Assembly (NCBI GenBank): GCA_020091685.1
Contig: CM034613.1
Coordinates: 11,898,775 to 11,962,774, forward strand
Source of the DNA: Lutjanus erythropterus
Lineage: Eukaryota; Chordata; Actinopteri; Lutjaniformes; Lutjanidae
Direction of reading: 5' to 3'
Length of the DNA stretch: 64,000 nt
In this document: positions 1-12,180 of the stretch, piece after piece
Position numbering within the stretch: the stretch's first letter is position 1
How the letters are laid out: each line of letters opens with the position of its first letter
Translations under genes and position numbers: made by a program
The notes under the pieces: model-generated
What the model saw: the letters and a program-made list of their open reading frames with translations, nothing else
Told to the model about the DNA's origin: nothing
Database searches by the model: none

Positions 1-289
1 CACACATACATGCACTCACAACACAGCTTCCATTGTGTGTCATCCATTTCTCCTGTCCTCCCTCTACATTGTATTCTTCGCTGTCCATCCCTGTCATTTG
101 TCTCCATCATCTTATCCATCCTTTTTGTCTCTCTCTCTACCTTTATTTCAACGCACAACATGTAAATTCCGCCTCTAAAACAATATCCAGTTCCCTGCAG
201 GAAGTTGCCATGTTGTGATTGCAACAATTATGACAAATCCAGCCAATCTCAGTGCATTCTGCATGACCATTAAGAAACCATTGGACTTC
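1..289. other. Intergenic sequence, no feature seen
   Basis: Pyrimidine-rich sequence with short CA stretches. No gene or recognisable element. Confidence 0.5.
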
Positions 290-921
290 AAATGAGTTCT
301 CTGTAGAAGCCCCTGTGTGGGTTCTTGATGAAACTTTTGGAATATTAAAGGGTTTTCAGTAGAATCCCCTAAAAGAAAGTCTTGGAATACAAAAGGGTTC
401 TTGGTAGGACCCTCTGGGTAGATTCTTGTTAGGACCCTAAAAAGAGCCCTCAGAGATGGTTCTGGGTAAAACATTAGGCCATAGAAGGGTTCTCTGCAGG
501 ACCCATCATTGGAAGTTGTCGGTGGAATCTTTCATAGACGATTCTTCTGGGTAGAACCCCCCTGGGTGGGTTCTAGATAAAGCCCTTGTAAAATAAGAAG
601 GTTCTCGGTACTAACCCCTGGGTGAGTTCATGATAGCACCCTTATGGAACTGTAGATCTTAACATAGCTGTGGATAGTAGAAAACAACAAAAGGATGGAA
701 GGGTTCTGACTAGAACCCCCAGACAGGGTTCTGGGTGGATTCATTAAACCATTGAAGGGTTCTCTGTAGAACCTCTTATAGGGGGGCTTGCGTGAATCCT
801 TTAACAGATGGCTGGTGGAATCTTTACAAAAGGTTCTCCCAGGAACCAAAGAGGTTTCTCCTATATGGACAAGTCAAATAACCCTACATGGTTCTGGTGA
901 GCACTTTTATTTCTCAGAGTG
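290..921 (-). repeat. Hairpin-rich GGTTCT/AGAACC element, copy 1
   Basis: Repeated phrases such as GGGTTCTxxGTAGAACCC and TTCTAGATAAA(G)CCC occur every 50-60 bases. The right edge, ACTTTTATTTCTCAGAGTG, is the reverse complement of the CACTCTxAGAAATAAAAGTG that opens the copy at 34746, so this copy is in minus orientation. The left terminus is not recognisable and probably lost. Confidence 0.75.
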
Positions 922-1148
922 GAATCTCCCAGTTTTTTCTATTGTTCGTCTACTTCAGGGTTCAGCTTTGAGAGAAAACAGAATGTTATTGTTGGTCCGG
1001 TCCGGTTATTGAACTTTCCAATCAGCACAGGACCGAAAAACAAACTCAAAATTAATCGTGTAATGGCGGAAATCCTGCAGCCAGATTACACCCAACATTT
1101 AATCAAGTGACCTCTGGGCCCACAGATATCTGGCCAAATCCATTTTAG

Positions 1149-1192
1149 TGCGGCAACTAACTATTTCATTATCAATTAATCCATTGAATGGA
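1149..1192 (+). repeat. Terminal fragment of the GCTGCAACxAACGATTA family
   Basis: GCGGCAACTAACTATTTCAT followed by TATCAATTAATCCATTG resembles the left arm of the element at 30328. Very short, so the assignment is tentative. Confidence 0.4.
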
Positions 1193-3954
1193 GCCTGGCT
1201 GTACTTCAGGCAAGCATGGACTTCTTGACTTCATCACTTATTTCACATGTACCACCCAATCATCTATGTCCACTAGACTGTCCACACAAACATTTGACAC
1301 TCATTCAGTCTGCATATACCAAGCTCTGTCTCCTCACTGCAATGCTATTTGAATTTCCCTTGAAGTCCGCAGTGTCTCTTCTTTGCATTTAGTTGTATGG
1401 GATCATTTTTTTTAAATTATGTGTTTATCAAGAGTTGTAAATCTCAGGCTGGCAGAGAGCAGCACTGGTGTCGTGACAGAATTTAAGTTGGGTGAGCAGG
1501 CAAAGTAACCCGGCTCAGCTGCCTTCACAGACATCACAGCAGAGCAAAGAGAGGGTGAACAAAAGTAAATGTCCAACTGGCTTTTAGATGGAGGCGAGAG
1601 CATTGTGAAATAAAAGGCTGAAAAACAGATGCCAAACTGGACTTTCTGCTGTTGGACTTTGACAGTGATATTAGCTGGCTTGCTTGATGTTTTGCTGTGT
1701 TAGCAAAGTTAATTTTTGATCATTACTAATGTAAACATAACAAATAAATAAATGAATAAAAGAATGACGCTTAGAAACTGGTTGTGCCAAATACAAAATC
1801 TGTAAAAATATGTAAAAATGGTGTCAAATTCCCATCATGGTTTCTTAAAAACTCAAGATGATGGCTGAGACAAATACTAAATCTTCTGAGTTTGACTGTT
1901 GTCTCTTCCTCACCGCCTCTGCCCCCGTCTCCTCCGTCACCAGCCGGCTTATCCAGCCTGTTTCTGGACTGTAGCTCTGCCAACAACTTTGGTGGCTTCA
2001 CTGCAGTTAATATGCCCTCAGCAACTGTGGCACATTCACACATACACCGATGCAAACGCAGGGTGCAAGCACCAACGCGTATGGAGGCAATTGCACTGGA
2101 TTCCCATGCACACACACACTCTTGACTCTTACATTTTCACTTCACTGAGCATTAAATTGACTGAGACGACTGTCAAAAAGGTTTATGAGCTTGTAATTTG
2201 TGCTCTTGAGATATTTTCCAATCACAAAAGATAGATTAAGTGTACAATCCTGAGTTTGAAATGATCAAGGCTACTTTTTTAAGACAGAAAACATGAAAAT
2301 CCTAAATAATCAGAGGAAATTTTTCTTGTTTTTTGCAGTATTTAACATCGCAAAACACCAAACAAGCCAATTAACTCTGAAAGATTATGACTACAGCGTG
2401 TGATTAATTGTGATCTGACTCACTTCTCCATCACTGCTCTTTTGTTTTCTCATCTTAACACCAAGGCTGCTAGTCAGGCTCCTACAGCACATCTAGATCT
2501 GGTGTGACTTCAGTATTTTGCTCAAAAACACTTCAGCAGCTGTTTGTTGACATGTAGCCTTAAATCTGACCTCTCTGGCTGACCGTCAGTCTCTCTTTGA
2601 TACTGTAGGACTGTGCCACAGCCAGTCCCCTGCCGTCTTTTATAGGCCTGGCATGTCCTGACTTGACTGCAGAGTAAATGTATTTATATGCTCCTCTGTG
2701 TACAATAATAGGACTCTGGTATTTCTCCATGTTGATGTTTGAAGGGCAACATGATCTCTGTAGTATTTCTCTTCAACCTGATCCACCAGGAATCTAAATT
2801 CTTTTTTAATAGACTCTCTCAGCTTTAATAAGAAAAAACACAATGGAACAAAGCTTAAACACAGAATATTAACATATAAAGTATGGAAAAACACAAGATC
2901 TCAAAACACAAATCCTCATGTTTTAGTAGCTTGATGGGTCTATATGAGGATATTCTGCAGTTTCTGCTGAATAAATTACTACAAATCACAAACTTGTTAG
3001 CCAAAAGTTTTCATTTGGTTGCTAAATTAAAAAAAAATAAACGATACTGACAAGTTGCTGGCTGTAAAGCCCAAATGATTAGCTTAAAGATGCTAAAATC
3101 CTAAGTTGAACTGAGCTGGGTGATAATTGTCTGTGGGTCTGTTGTCATTACTGGCAACATCTTTCACATTACACATAGATGTTTTCATTGTAGGGATTGG
3201 AACACATTGGATCAGCTGTCCTATCATAATAAAGGCAAAAAAGCCCCAAAACATAACAAAAAACTGCCCCTTGGTTGGGACCTTGGTGCAGGCTTTTAGT
3301 TACGAAACCACCCTAAATCTCAATGTTTCACAGGACATTCATTGTCGGTTCTAGTGACTAAAGAGAGATACGACTCCCCAAGGCTAATATCCATTTGTGA
3401 CTGAGCTCCGGTTCTGCAGTGCTTTAAGAAGCATGCATTGAAAAGCCAGACTTTCTATTACAATTGTTCATTTCTGGGTGTATACCATCCATATATCACA
3501 GTGCTGACTTGTAAAAAGAAAATTCGACCTCAGCAGACAGTCTGACTGCAGACCTCAGGCACATCACTGTGGTGGGCATATAAAAGTGACACTGGGGTAC
3601 CCAGGTGTGACAGCGGTGAAATACTGCAGACTAACATGATTTGCTTCAGGACAGAGAACAGATTCGGTCCTGAGAGTCTCAATGTCCTCAACACCTGGGT
3701 CTCTCTCCTGTGTGTGTTTGTGTGTCAGCAGGGTAATGTGTGTCTGATGGAAGTAATTACATCCTTTCAGATTTCACTACTGTCAGGTGAAAAATGTAAA
3801 TCTCCAGTGACTTTCGTTTGCAAAAAACTTTCCCCATTGAACTTTTATGTGTTTTGGGAATGGAACTTTAATTGTTTTTTGACCAAAATGTGTCCACTGA
3901 ATCAAGTCAAAAACTTTAAAATACAGAGAGTTGGCATATTGATTTTATTATTAT

Positions 3955-4135
3955 TGATTAATAAATCAGCCGTACAACAGCTCCACCACTATTACCAGAA
4001 CAACACAGCAGACAAAGTGAAGCTAGTTGGTAAACACAGTGGAGAATTTTGCAACTGGTGCTGGTGGAGACCAAAACTGAGCTAAAAGGAGAGTGAATAT
4101 TGGACTTAAACTCCAGAAACCCGACACCAAATGAA
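3955..4135 (+). repeat. Interspersed repeat (GGAGACCAAAACTGAGCTAA family)
   Basis: AACAGCTCCACCACTATTAC then GGAGACCAAAACTGAGCTAA and AAGGAGAGTGAATATTGGAC. The reverse-complement phrases occur at 20380-20665. An open frame of 149 codons (3636-4085) runs into this repeat, so I do not treat it as a gene. Confidence 0.6.
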
Positions 4136-5585
4136 GACTAATGTTGAAACGTCTGCCAGATTTGTAAATTAGAGATGCTCCTGCCAACTCTTTTCCATGT
4201 CAACTAAAAGCACATTTTAATTTAGACTAGTCGACTGGTCTAACAGTAAGAAAACATTCAAGAAAACATGACAGTCAAAGTTCAGTGAAATTTACTGATT
4301 GATAATGTTCACAACTGTCCAAAACAATATTGTACGTATTAAGAGAAGCCATTGATCACAGTCTACAATTGCCAAATCATATTTTAAATGCCACTGTGCA
4401 GTGTCAATACACAATACAAACGTTGCACATTAACCTACAAAGCACAACAACAACTCACTAACTCACAGACCAAATACGATCACAGTGTCTGCGGGTAAAC
4501 AACACTGTTTACCTGGAGCTGACACCGGTTGCCACACAGTGTGGCTAACGTTAGCAGTGCTAGCAGCAGCAGCTGGCTACACTGTTTGCAGGTTAATGTC
4601 CGTGTCTGTGCTCAATGTGGTCACATATTGCTCCAGTTGACTGGTTATACATCGGTTTATTCTGGCATTAATCATCACTGGTTACAAATATGTTGAATAT
4701 AAGTGTAACTTCCAGGAGACAGGGCTGGTCAAGACACAATACCACGGGAAGCTGTCCTTGGTTAGACTGTAACCCAGGACATGACATTTGCACAGCACAT
4801 ACTGTAGCCCACTAATCCCAAACAACTGTGTTTTTTAAATGATGTCACATAGTTTGAAGAGGTTAAAAAAACCCACAAGAAGGAATGAACATATATCAGG
4901 TATCAAGTCACACCCGAACGCCACCAATTTAACCTTTCGGCATTTCAGCCTTCAGCCTACATTCTCAATATAGGTGACCTTAATGCTCAGTGCCCTACTT
5001 TAGCTCCCTGTTTATACGTCTGTGTGTGTGTATCTGAGCGTCTGGGCGCACCGCATTGTTCAGAGCTGCAAATACTGGCAGGCAGCACACAGCAAATGAA
5101 AGAAAGGAGTCTGCCAGCTGAACTGTTTGCCCGTTTTCCCTTTTCACTCGCTGTTGGGTGGAGAAAAAGAAAGAGGGAGAGACAGAAAGAGGATGGCAGG
5201 AATGAGACAAAGACCCGCAGTGAGAGCGAGGATGAGGAGCGATGACTAGCAGAAATCCAGAGACAGAGAGAGGCGAATGAAAAGTCAACAGCGTGACAAA
5301 AGATGGACGGAGAGGGACGGGGAAGAGTGCAGAACTGTGAGAACGAGATTTTTTAAAAAAAAGAGGAAGAGGGCAGATGGAGACAGAGAGAGGACGGTTT
5401 TCCTGCTTGTTAGCAGGAAATCAGTTTAGTTTATTATATCAGTTCTGTGAACAACAATCTAGAGGCTGATTAAAGAAAAATACAACACAATACAACACAA
5501 CACAACACAGGCGCAATTTAAAGTTCAAGCCCTCTGATTTCTGTGTATGTTTATTGTACTCTTCCATCAATCTGCAAGAGCTGTG

Positions 5586-6089
5586 CACTCTTAGAGATAA
5601 ACCTGCTAACTAGAACCATAAGGGGTTCTTCAACTTGTCCCCATAAAAGAACTCTTTTTGGCTCCACAGGTTTTATCTAGAACCCATCCAGGGGATTCTA
5701 CCGAGAACCTTTTAATATTCCAAAGGTTTTATCTAGAATCCACCCAGTTGGTTCTACCAAGAGCCCTTTTATATTCTCGAGATTGTATCTAGAACCCAAC
5801 TAGGGGCAGACTTAGCAACAGGTCTACCAGAACCCACCCAGGGGGTTCTGCTGAGAACCCTTTTATTTTATGCTACAACGAAACCGTGACAAAAACGCTT
5901 GACGAAAAAAGTTTCAACAATCTTTAAAGAACTCTCTTTCAGAGAGGGCCTTTTGGATGAAAATGGTTCTTAATGGAACCTTACAAAAAAACTGACAAAG
6001 CCTTCCTTTAACAGGGGATTCTTCGGGTCTGGGTAGAACCTTAGCCCTCCAGGGAGGAGCTTTTTGAAACCCTTGTTTCTAAGGGTGTG
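5586..6089 (+). repeat. Hairpin-rich GGTTCT/AGAACC element, copy 2 (both ends present)
   Basis: Starts CACTCTTAGAGATAAACC and ends CCCTTGTTTCTAAGGGTGTG, which together form terminal inverted repeats. The interior has several units of the form GGTTTTATCTAGAACCCACC followed by GGGGGTTCTACCGAGAACCC and TTTTATATTCC. The end-proximal GCCCTCCAGGGAGGAGCTTTTTG is shared with other copies (here interrupted by divergence). About 504 bp. No clear target-site duplication. Confidence 0.8.
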
Positions 6090-8249
6090 ATAACAAATGG
6101 CTCTTTGTGATGGCAGGAACACAGACTGTGATATCTATCATGGTGCTGGCAGCAGAGTCTGCTGGCACCAGCTGAAGATGCTTTTTCCTCTTGCAGTGTC
6201 TCATATATAGAAATCTGCTGTTGGCTGACTTCATGTCTCATAACAGCCTTTTCAGCTCTGATCTGTCTAGCCCTGCTCAAGTTTCCTATAGAAAAACACT
6301 GAGCACCTCGGAGGGTCAATGCGATTGAAATGCATAGCTGAAAAGTAGCAGAGAAGGCCCTAATTCTAACACAAAAACAGCTTCAGTTTTTGCTGTTCCA
6401 GTTTTGTTCAGTTTGTTCACAAAGTTCACAAAGTTCTTGGCCTCGATTCCACACCGACCTTCCCTTCTGATAATATGTATTCTGTTGAGTTACATTTCAA
6501 AAGCAGTGGGGAGGAAAATGATGAAATCTACTGACAGAAAGAAGATCATAGGAGCTATAAGGAAAGTCTTGAAATTTGGCTCTAGGGGTTGGCAATATGA
6601 ATGAAATCTTCAATCATAATAAAAGTAATCTTATATTGCAATATTCATATGTAAGCTGATGCCATACACTGTCTGGCATTTCAGTTGAGAACCTGTTACA
6701 GATAAATGACACACAGGAATGCTGATTCTTGGCTTATCCAGTGAATGAAATCCTTAAATGATCACGGTTCATTGCACTGATGCAAACATCTTCCTCTGCA
6801 AATCAAACATTTGGTTTTGCACCCAAGTGGTATCTTAAGCATTTTTGGCATGCAGGTGGTAGTCTGGCATGTACAGGGAGTGCCGACTGCAGTAACTATC
6901 AGCGTTTGTATCTCCTATCTGTGGAGCTGAGCACACAGGACAGGTTTGCAGTACAGGATGATCTCAGCAGCACAGCACAGCTATGGTAAAAACCCTGGGA
7001 AGGAAACATGCATCAGTCAGCCACCACCTCCACGGCTTAAAGCACCGCTAAAACATCACCAATACTGGGATGAGTCTGTGATGCTGTTTGAGAGATGAGA
7101 TGTAAAAATTTTCATACCAGTCTGATCTTAATCGAGACACTGTACTGGACAAATAATGCAGAATTTTACCACTAGGTGCTGCATTGGTCAAACATGCAGC
7201 TCATGAATTATGATCAAGTTGCAAGTCACTAAGTTTACTGAAATATGTCCCTGTAAATGTTTCACAGTAAAAGACAGAGGGCTTTCTATTCACAGCATAA
7301 TGCAGTAACTTTAATGGGGCAAATGGCCATGGATCTTAACAAGGCAAAATTATATGGTCTTTTTTTCATGTTGGGGAAGAAACATATTTTTTGGCATTAA
7401 TGAGCAATAATTCTATAATAACTTTTCAGCATATTGTAAATCAAGTGATGTGAGAGAGATCTAGACTTCTGCCTCTTGGTTCTGTTTTCAGGCTTTAGGA
7501 AATCTGGACCGTGATGGTAGACTTAAACCAATCACAGGTCATCTCAGAGACCAGGCGTTTCTGTTGGCTTGATGCAGGAAAAGTCGCTATACCAGCATTG
7601 GCAACTACTGCCTAACCCTAGAAAGCAACTCAAAAAAGGGAAGAGAGAGTCTTGCTCAGACCAGGAGTCTGTCTGCTCACTCGGTTGCTTTTGACTTGAC
7701 CTTCAGTTGTGTTTATTCACGTCTGTCACAGGGCCGAGTGTTGTGTGGAGAGGACTGGGGTGGACCGGAGGCACACAGCCGACAGGCAGCTCCTGAGAGC
7801 CGGGGAGCTTTGGGGGAGAGAGCCAGGGTCAGGCTGGAGCTTCTAGCTAAAGAAACACCGGAGTCACACTGATTTTGCTCTGATGTCAACTCCTCTACTG
7901 CCAGGAGTAAAGCTCAGAGTTTATGAGTCAAACTTTTGGGATTAAAAAGCAGATTTATTTTCCGTCTTGCTTCTCAGCGTGTCTGCAGCAGCGACCTGCA
8001 GAGTCTGTTTACTGTACACTAATTAGTCTCTCTGTTCATGACCACAAGAGACATGTGGTCCAAAGCTGCTTTGTGAACATACAGAGAGCAGAGATGGACA
8101 AAACAGAAACAGCCATGCTGTCAGAGGCTACACACAAACACACACACACACACAGCTGGCGCCTGCTGGCCAGTGCTCGCTTCCTGCACATGCCACGGTA
8201 AATTGTTGCATGCATGCATGAAGCGCGTGCACCTGCACCTGCTGCTCTG
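6090..8249. other. Intergenic sequence, no feature seen
   Basis: Unique AT-rich sequence. A short CA run lies near 8130-8154. No exon-like frame or repeat terminus was recognised. Confidence 0.5.
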
Positions 8250-8368
8250 GCAGGAGAACCCTTTTTTATTCCAAAGGTTTTATCTAGAACCCACCCAGTG
8301 GTTCTAACGAAAATTATTTCAAATTCCAAAGGTTATATCTCGAACCTAGCCAGGAGATTCTTCCAAGA
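8250..8368 (+). repeat. Hairpin-rich GGTTCT/AGAACC element, short fragment (copy 3)
   Basis: Two units only: AGAACCC, then TTCCAAAGGTTTTATCTAG and AACCCACCCAGTGGTTCT. A second, more diverged unit follows. No terminal sequence is present, so this is a truncated piece of the same family. Confidence 0.7.
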
Positions 8369-10537
8369 AAGGTACAAAGATCCCCTGATGAAAAAGAGAA
8401 ACAGCCATAGTCCAGAGCCTTTTTCCAGGATAAAACTGCACATTTTAGAGCGTCGTTTTATTGTGACCAGTCTGAGGCAGACCTGTGCAATAATCCTGCT
8501 GTTTAATCTCTATATGCCACACCTGTCAGGCACATTAATTATCTTGGAAAAGATAATTAATTCACCTTCATATGACCACAACCACAACCTTCTGTGTTGA
8601 ACAGCACTAAATCATCAGCTTGAGTCAAACGCTGGAGTATCACCATCCGGCAGCAGCAGCAGCCCATCCTGCTCTGTCTGTTCAGCAAATCATCACCTGA
8701 CCCGCAGCTCACGGTCTTACGTAGCTCAAATCAGCTTGTGGAGAGTCGAGAGTGGCTGTTGGCAGCCTGAATCCAGACTTACTGTGTGGTGACATTGCGT
8801 CGCATCAGGGGATGAAGAGATGGAGTCAGCGTGACAGAGCGGGAGAGAGGAGGATGAGGAGGAAAAAAAGAGGGGGGGTGGTGGGTGGAATGACAGGAAG
8901 GATTGACGAAAACAGATTGTGACATGTTGGAATGAGACGGCCTGCTACCGGTGAACGGCTGAAATGCCATCGCTGCGCTTGATTATGAATGTGCATAAAA
9001 CAAGCTTGGATTAATTTAGCAGGAGCAATTATCTGCCGCAGCCTGATATCTGAGACATGGAACCTGTTGACTGCAACAGATGAGCTGAACAACTGTTGTC
9101 TGACAGCTGAAATGTGGAAATAGAGTCAAGGCAAGGCGTGCTTTTTAATTTCTTCCCCCCCGTTTCTCAGTTAGGAGCCGCGTTCTCTTCCCCGGTTTTC
9201 AGCCTCAATTCTTGCTCTTCATGCAAATCCGTCTTTTTTCTCTCCATCTCTGTGTTTCTCTGTCTGATGGTGACAGACGGTGCCTCCTGTGCAGTTTAAC
9301 AGTTATTACACGCTCTAAAACACACCGACTCAGAGAGAGGCAGAGGCAGAGATAAAGAAAGATGGATGACGGAGGGAGTTAGGCCGATTAAAATGTTACA
9401 GCATCAGGAATGCGGAGGAGAGAGCGTATGTGAATGTAAGGGAGACAGAGCAGATTAAGTATAGTGGGTCAGTTACATGAGACCCGTATCAATGCTGTTT
9501 AATGCACTATTTTGGTCATGTGACTGCCTTTTTCTACCACCTCATCTGTCTGCACGCTTTGGCAACACATAATTTAGCTATCACTGATCACTTTGTGATT
9601 TTTCATCAACATCAACATTCAGTCTAAGTGGTGTTTATGTCTACGAAACTGAATAAATTATCTTTAAATGCTCCAATAAAGTGCCCACAATTCTTTGTTA
9701 ACATCCATACAGATGATTTCACTAATAAGCACACAAGCAAATTACATAATTTACCCATATTCATTCAATAATTCATGCTCTACTTTGTTATATGTAAAGT
9801 AGAGCACAAATTATTGCAGTTATTGCAAAAACTATTACACCTCTGCAGTGATTTTGATAGACTTTCAATGTAGTGAGTCCAGCAACCTAAAGGTGGTCAT
9901 TTGAGTGTTATAATTATGGTTATATTTGAGTATTTTAAAACCTTAAACATCAACAGCAGGGGAATGCAACATACACAGTAAAGCTGCAGTTATATTAATC
10001 CAAACACATTACATATTGTAGTAAAACACTAACAGGGACCATTTTAAATGAACAGTAATGTTACATTTACTTTAGTTGCCCTTTGTTACCCCTAGGACTG
10101 CAGGGGGGTCATTTGTCTACTAAGTAGAAAAATAGCTAAATAAATGAATAAATACAGTTTATTATACGTAACTTTAGATTTGATAGATGATTACGGGAGG
10201 AGTTCCCTTTTTTTTTTCATATCTGTCCCCCGAAATGGGTATAAACTGTGGCTGGGGAATTCTTGTGAATGGATGGACGGATGGACCAACAGATGGACGG
10301 TCGGAGTGACCTACATCTATTCCTCTTCAGTTGACTCTTCCAGTTTGCATGTTTGCAGCCTCAGGATGCAGATAAAATCGCATTTCAACACACTATATGT
10401 AGTAAACTGTAACTAGCTGCAAATCTGCATGTACTCTGCATGTTAATATGTTTCCAAAACCTAACATTTGCTTTCATTGTTGCATATTGATTTTTTTTTT
10501 ATTTGATTTTTATTATGCTTCATTTCTTATTCAGTTG

Positions 10538-10592
10538 TACTTCTGCTGTAACTTATTTCCACTCGGAGATCAATAAGGATTCATCTTATCTT
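10538..10592 (+). repeat. LINE 3'-tail fragment
   Basis: TTTCCACTCGGAGATCAATA then AGGATTCATCTTATCTTG resembles the 3' tails of fish LINEs (GGGGATCAATAAAG followed by short TTATCT repeats). A second copy occurs at 49445. No reverse transcriptase sequence is next to it. Confidence 0.55.
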
Positions 10593-11869
10593 GTAAGAAA
10601 CAGAAATGATCAATATATTTCAGGATGATGCTGTATGTGACAGCCTGAGAGGCCTAACAGAGGTATTTTTTATGAGTATTACTTGTGGATTAAGTGTTTG
10701 GTGGACGATTCAGTTGATGTCAACAAGAAACACCTCATTTTATCTCTCAGGTAGTTGTTTTTCTGCAGCAATAAATAAATAAAACAAACTGCAGCTCACA
10801 TCAATAACTGCTGACCCACAGTTAGTTTGGGCATCAGTGTTTTTTGAGGGGGGTCTGTTGCTAAGTCTGCTGGACAAAACACAGTCTGAGAAGAGAAACA
10901 GGGAGAGAAAAATGAGCGACGAATGTCTACAGAGAAAGGAGGCACAACAGCAGCCGCCATGGAGACCCAGAGAAGGGCCAAAGCTCCCCTCGTCCCCTCT
11001 CTGAGCCAAAGCCTTTGCTCACTCCCCCTTTAAATCTCCCCTGCTGCTTCCCACGCCGTTGGATGGGCATACGTGGATCACCTCGGCTCTCCAAACGACG
11101 CACACACAAATGAAAGAGCAGCTTAGGAAAAAAAGCCCGTTTTCTCTCTCTGTCTCTCAGCAGATCACTTTGGCCTCTTGTCTCCTCAAATCCGCTCTCG
11201 TCCATCACTCAGCGGCTCAGCTCAGTTCTCCTTTTCATTTTCAGGAAGCCTATTATTCCCTCCATCATGATATCACCTCCACTCAGACATCGAGTCTCTG
11301 TCTGTCTCGAGAGGTGAGAAAGGTGCTCTTTGATAAAGGTTATTCACTAAAACAGCAGATGATCCACCGCATCATCAGAAAGGTCTTCATGACGGTACAC
11401 CCCGTCCTCACCAGTAAAACGTGCATGTTGGTCGGAAGTGCTAGCAGCTTATTTCGACTGATATGCTCATGTAATGTTATGTGGCGTCCCCTAGGGGTAA
11501 TGATAAACATGGCAGCAAAAGTACAAGGAGTGCTAAAAGTCAAAAGTCACATTTTGAGGAGGTGCAGTTAGCAGACAGCTCAAACAAGCACACTTTCACC
11601 CAAGAGACTGGGGTTTGAGTCGTAAGTGAAACAAAAAATAAACAGACTTATTTACAGTTTTGAGTAACTTTAACCTTTGTCATGTATGTGACGCATCACT
11701 TCCATTGTTTAACATACGGGACATAGTTATTTTAACCCAAACCACAGTCTTTTCCTAACTCTAACCAAGCAGCGTTTGTGCCTGTACCAAACATAACTGT
11801 GACCGTTTTGCAATATAAATAATGTCTAATTGTTGTAATTGAGTTAGGCTTATATCAGGTGACTTACGA

Positions 11870-12180
11870 AACAAAATTACTGCCGGTGCTCTCCACTGAT
11901 AATATATGTCATTTTGTAATCCACCTGTTCTGGTGTTTATATATGAGAATGTGGTGGACAAGAGTTATCTAAGATTGTGAGTTTTAGCCATTGTTATTGA
12001 TTGTTTGATTGAAAGTTGCCCTCTATAGATATTAACCGCTCATTCTAAGGCAAGAAAAATACAATGATTCTTGTTTTCAAGTGATTATACACTGATGAAA
12101 ACATACTTATGGATATTATATCCCATTTCTGCCATATTCTACCAATAAATCTCACAAAATTTTACACACTGGACCTTTAC
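11870..12180 (+). repeat. Teleost GATTTAG/GGACCTTTA family copy
   Basis: Contains GTGATTATACACTGATGAAA, ACATACTTATGGATATTATA and TCTGCCATATTCTACC, and ends TTTTACACACTGGACCTTTA. The same phrases appear inverted at 51365-51540. The family appears related to the element at 25829. No coding content. Confidence 0.6.

Larger units (their letters stand above)
922..5585. other. Intergenic sequence without a supported gene
   Basis: AT-rich unique sequence with small decayed repeat pieces (1149-1192, 3955-4135) and an ACAAC-type short tandem at about 5485-5510. A GA-rich stretch spans about 5160-5400. The open frames here lack splice context and show no family motif. Confidence 0.5.

Noticed and set aside
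3636-4085. Open frame of 149 codons on the plus strand
   Set aside because: Its 3' part is an interspersed repeat found inverted at 20380-20665. No conserved motif.
11059-11571. Open frame of 170 codons on the plus strand
   Set aside because: Low-information translation without domain, and the surroundings show no exon structure or promoter. A chance frame is likelier.
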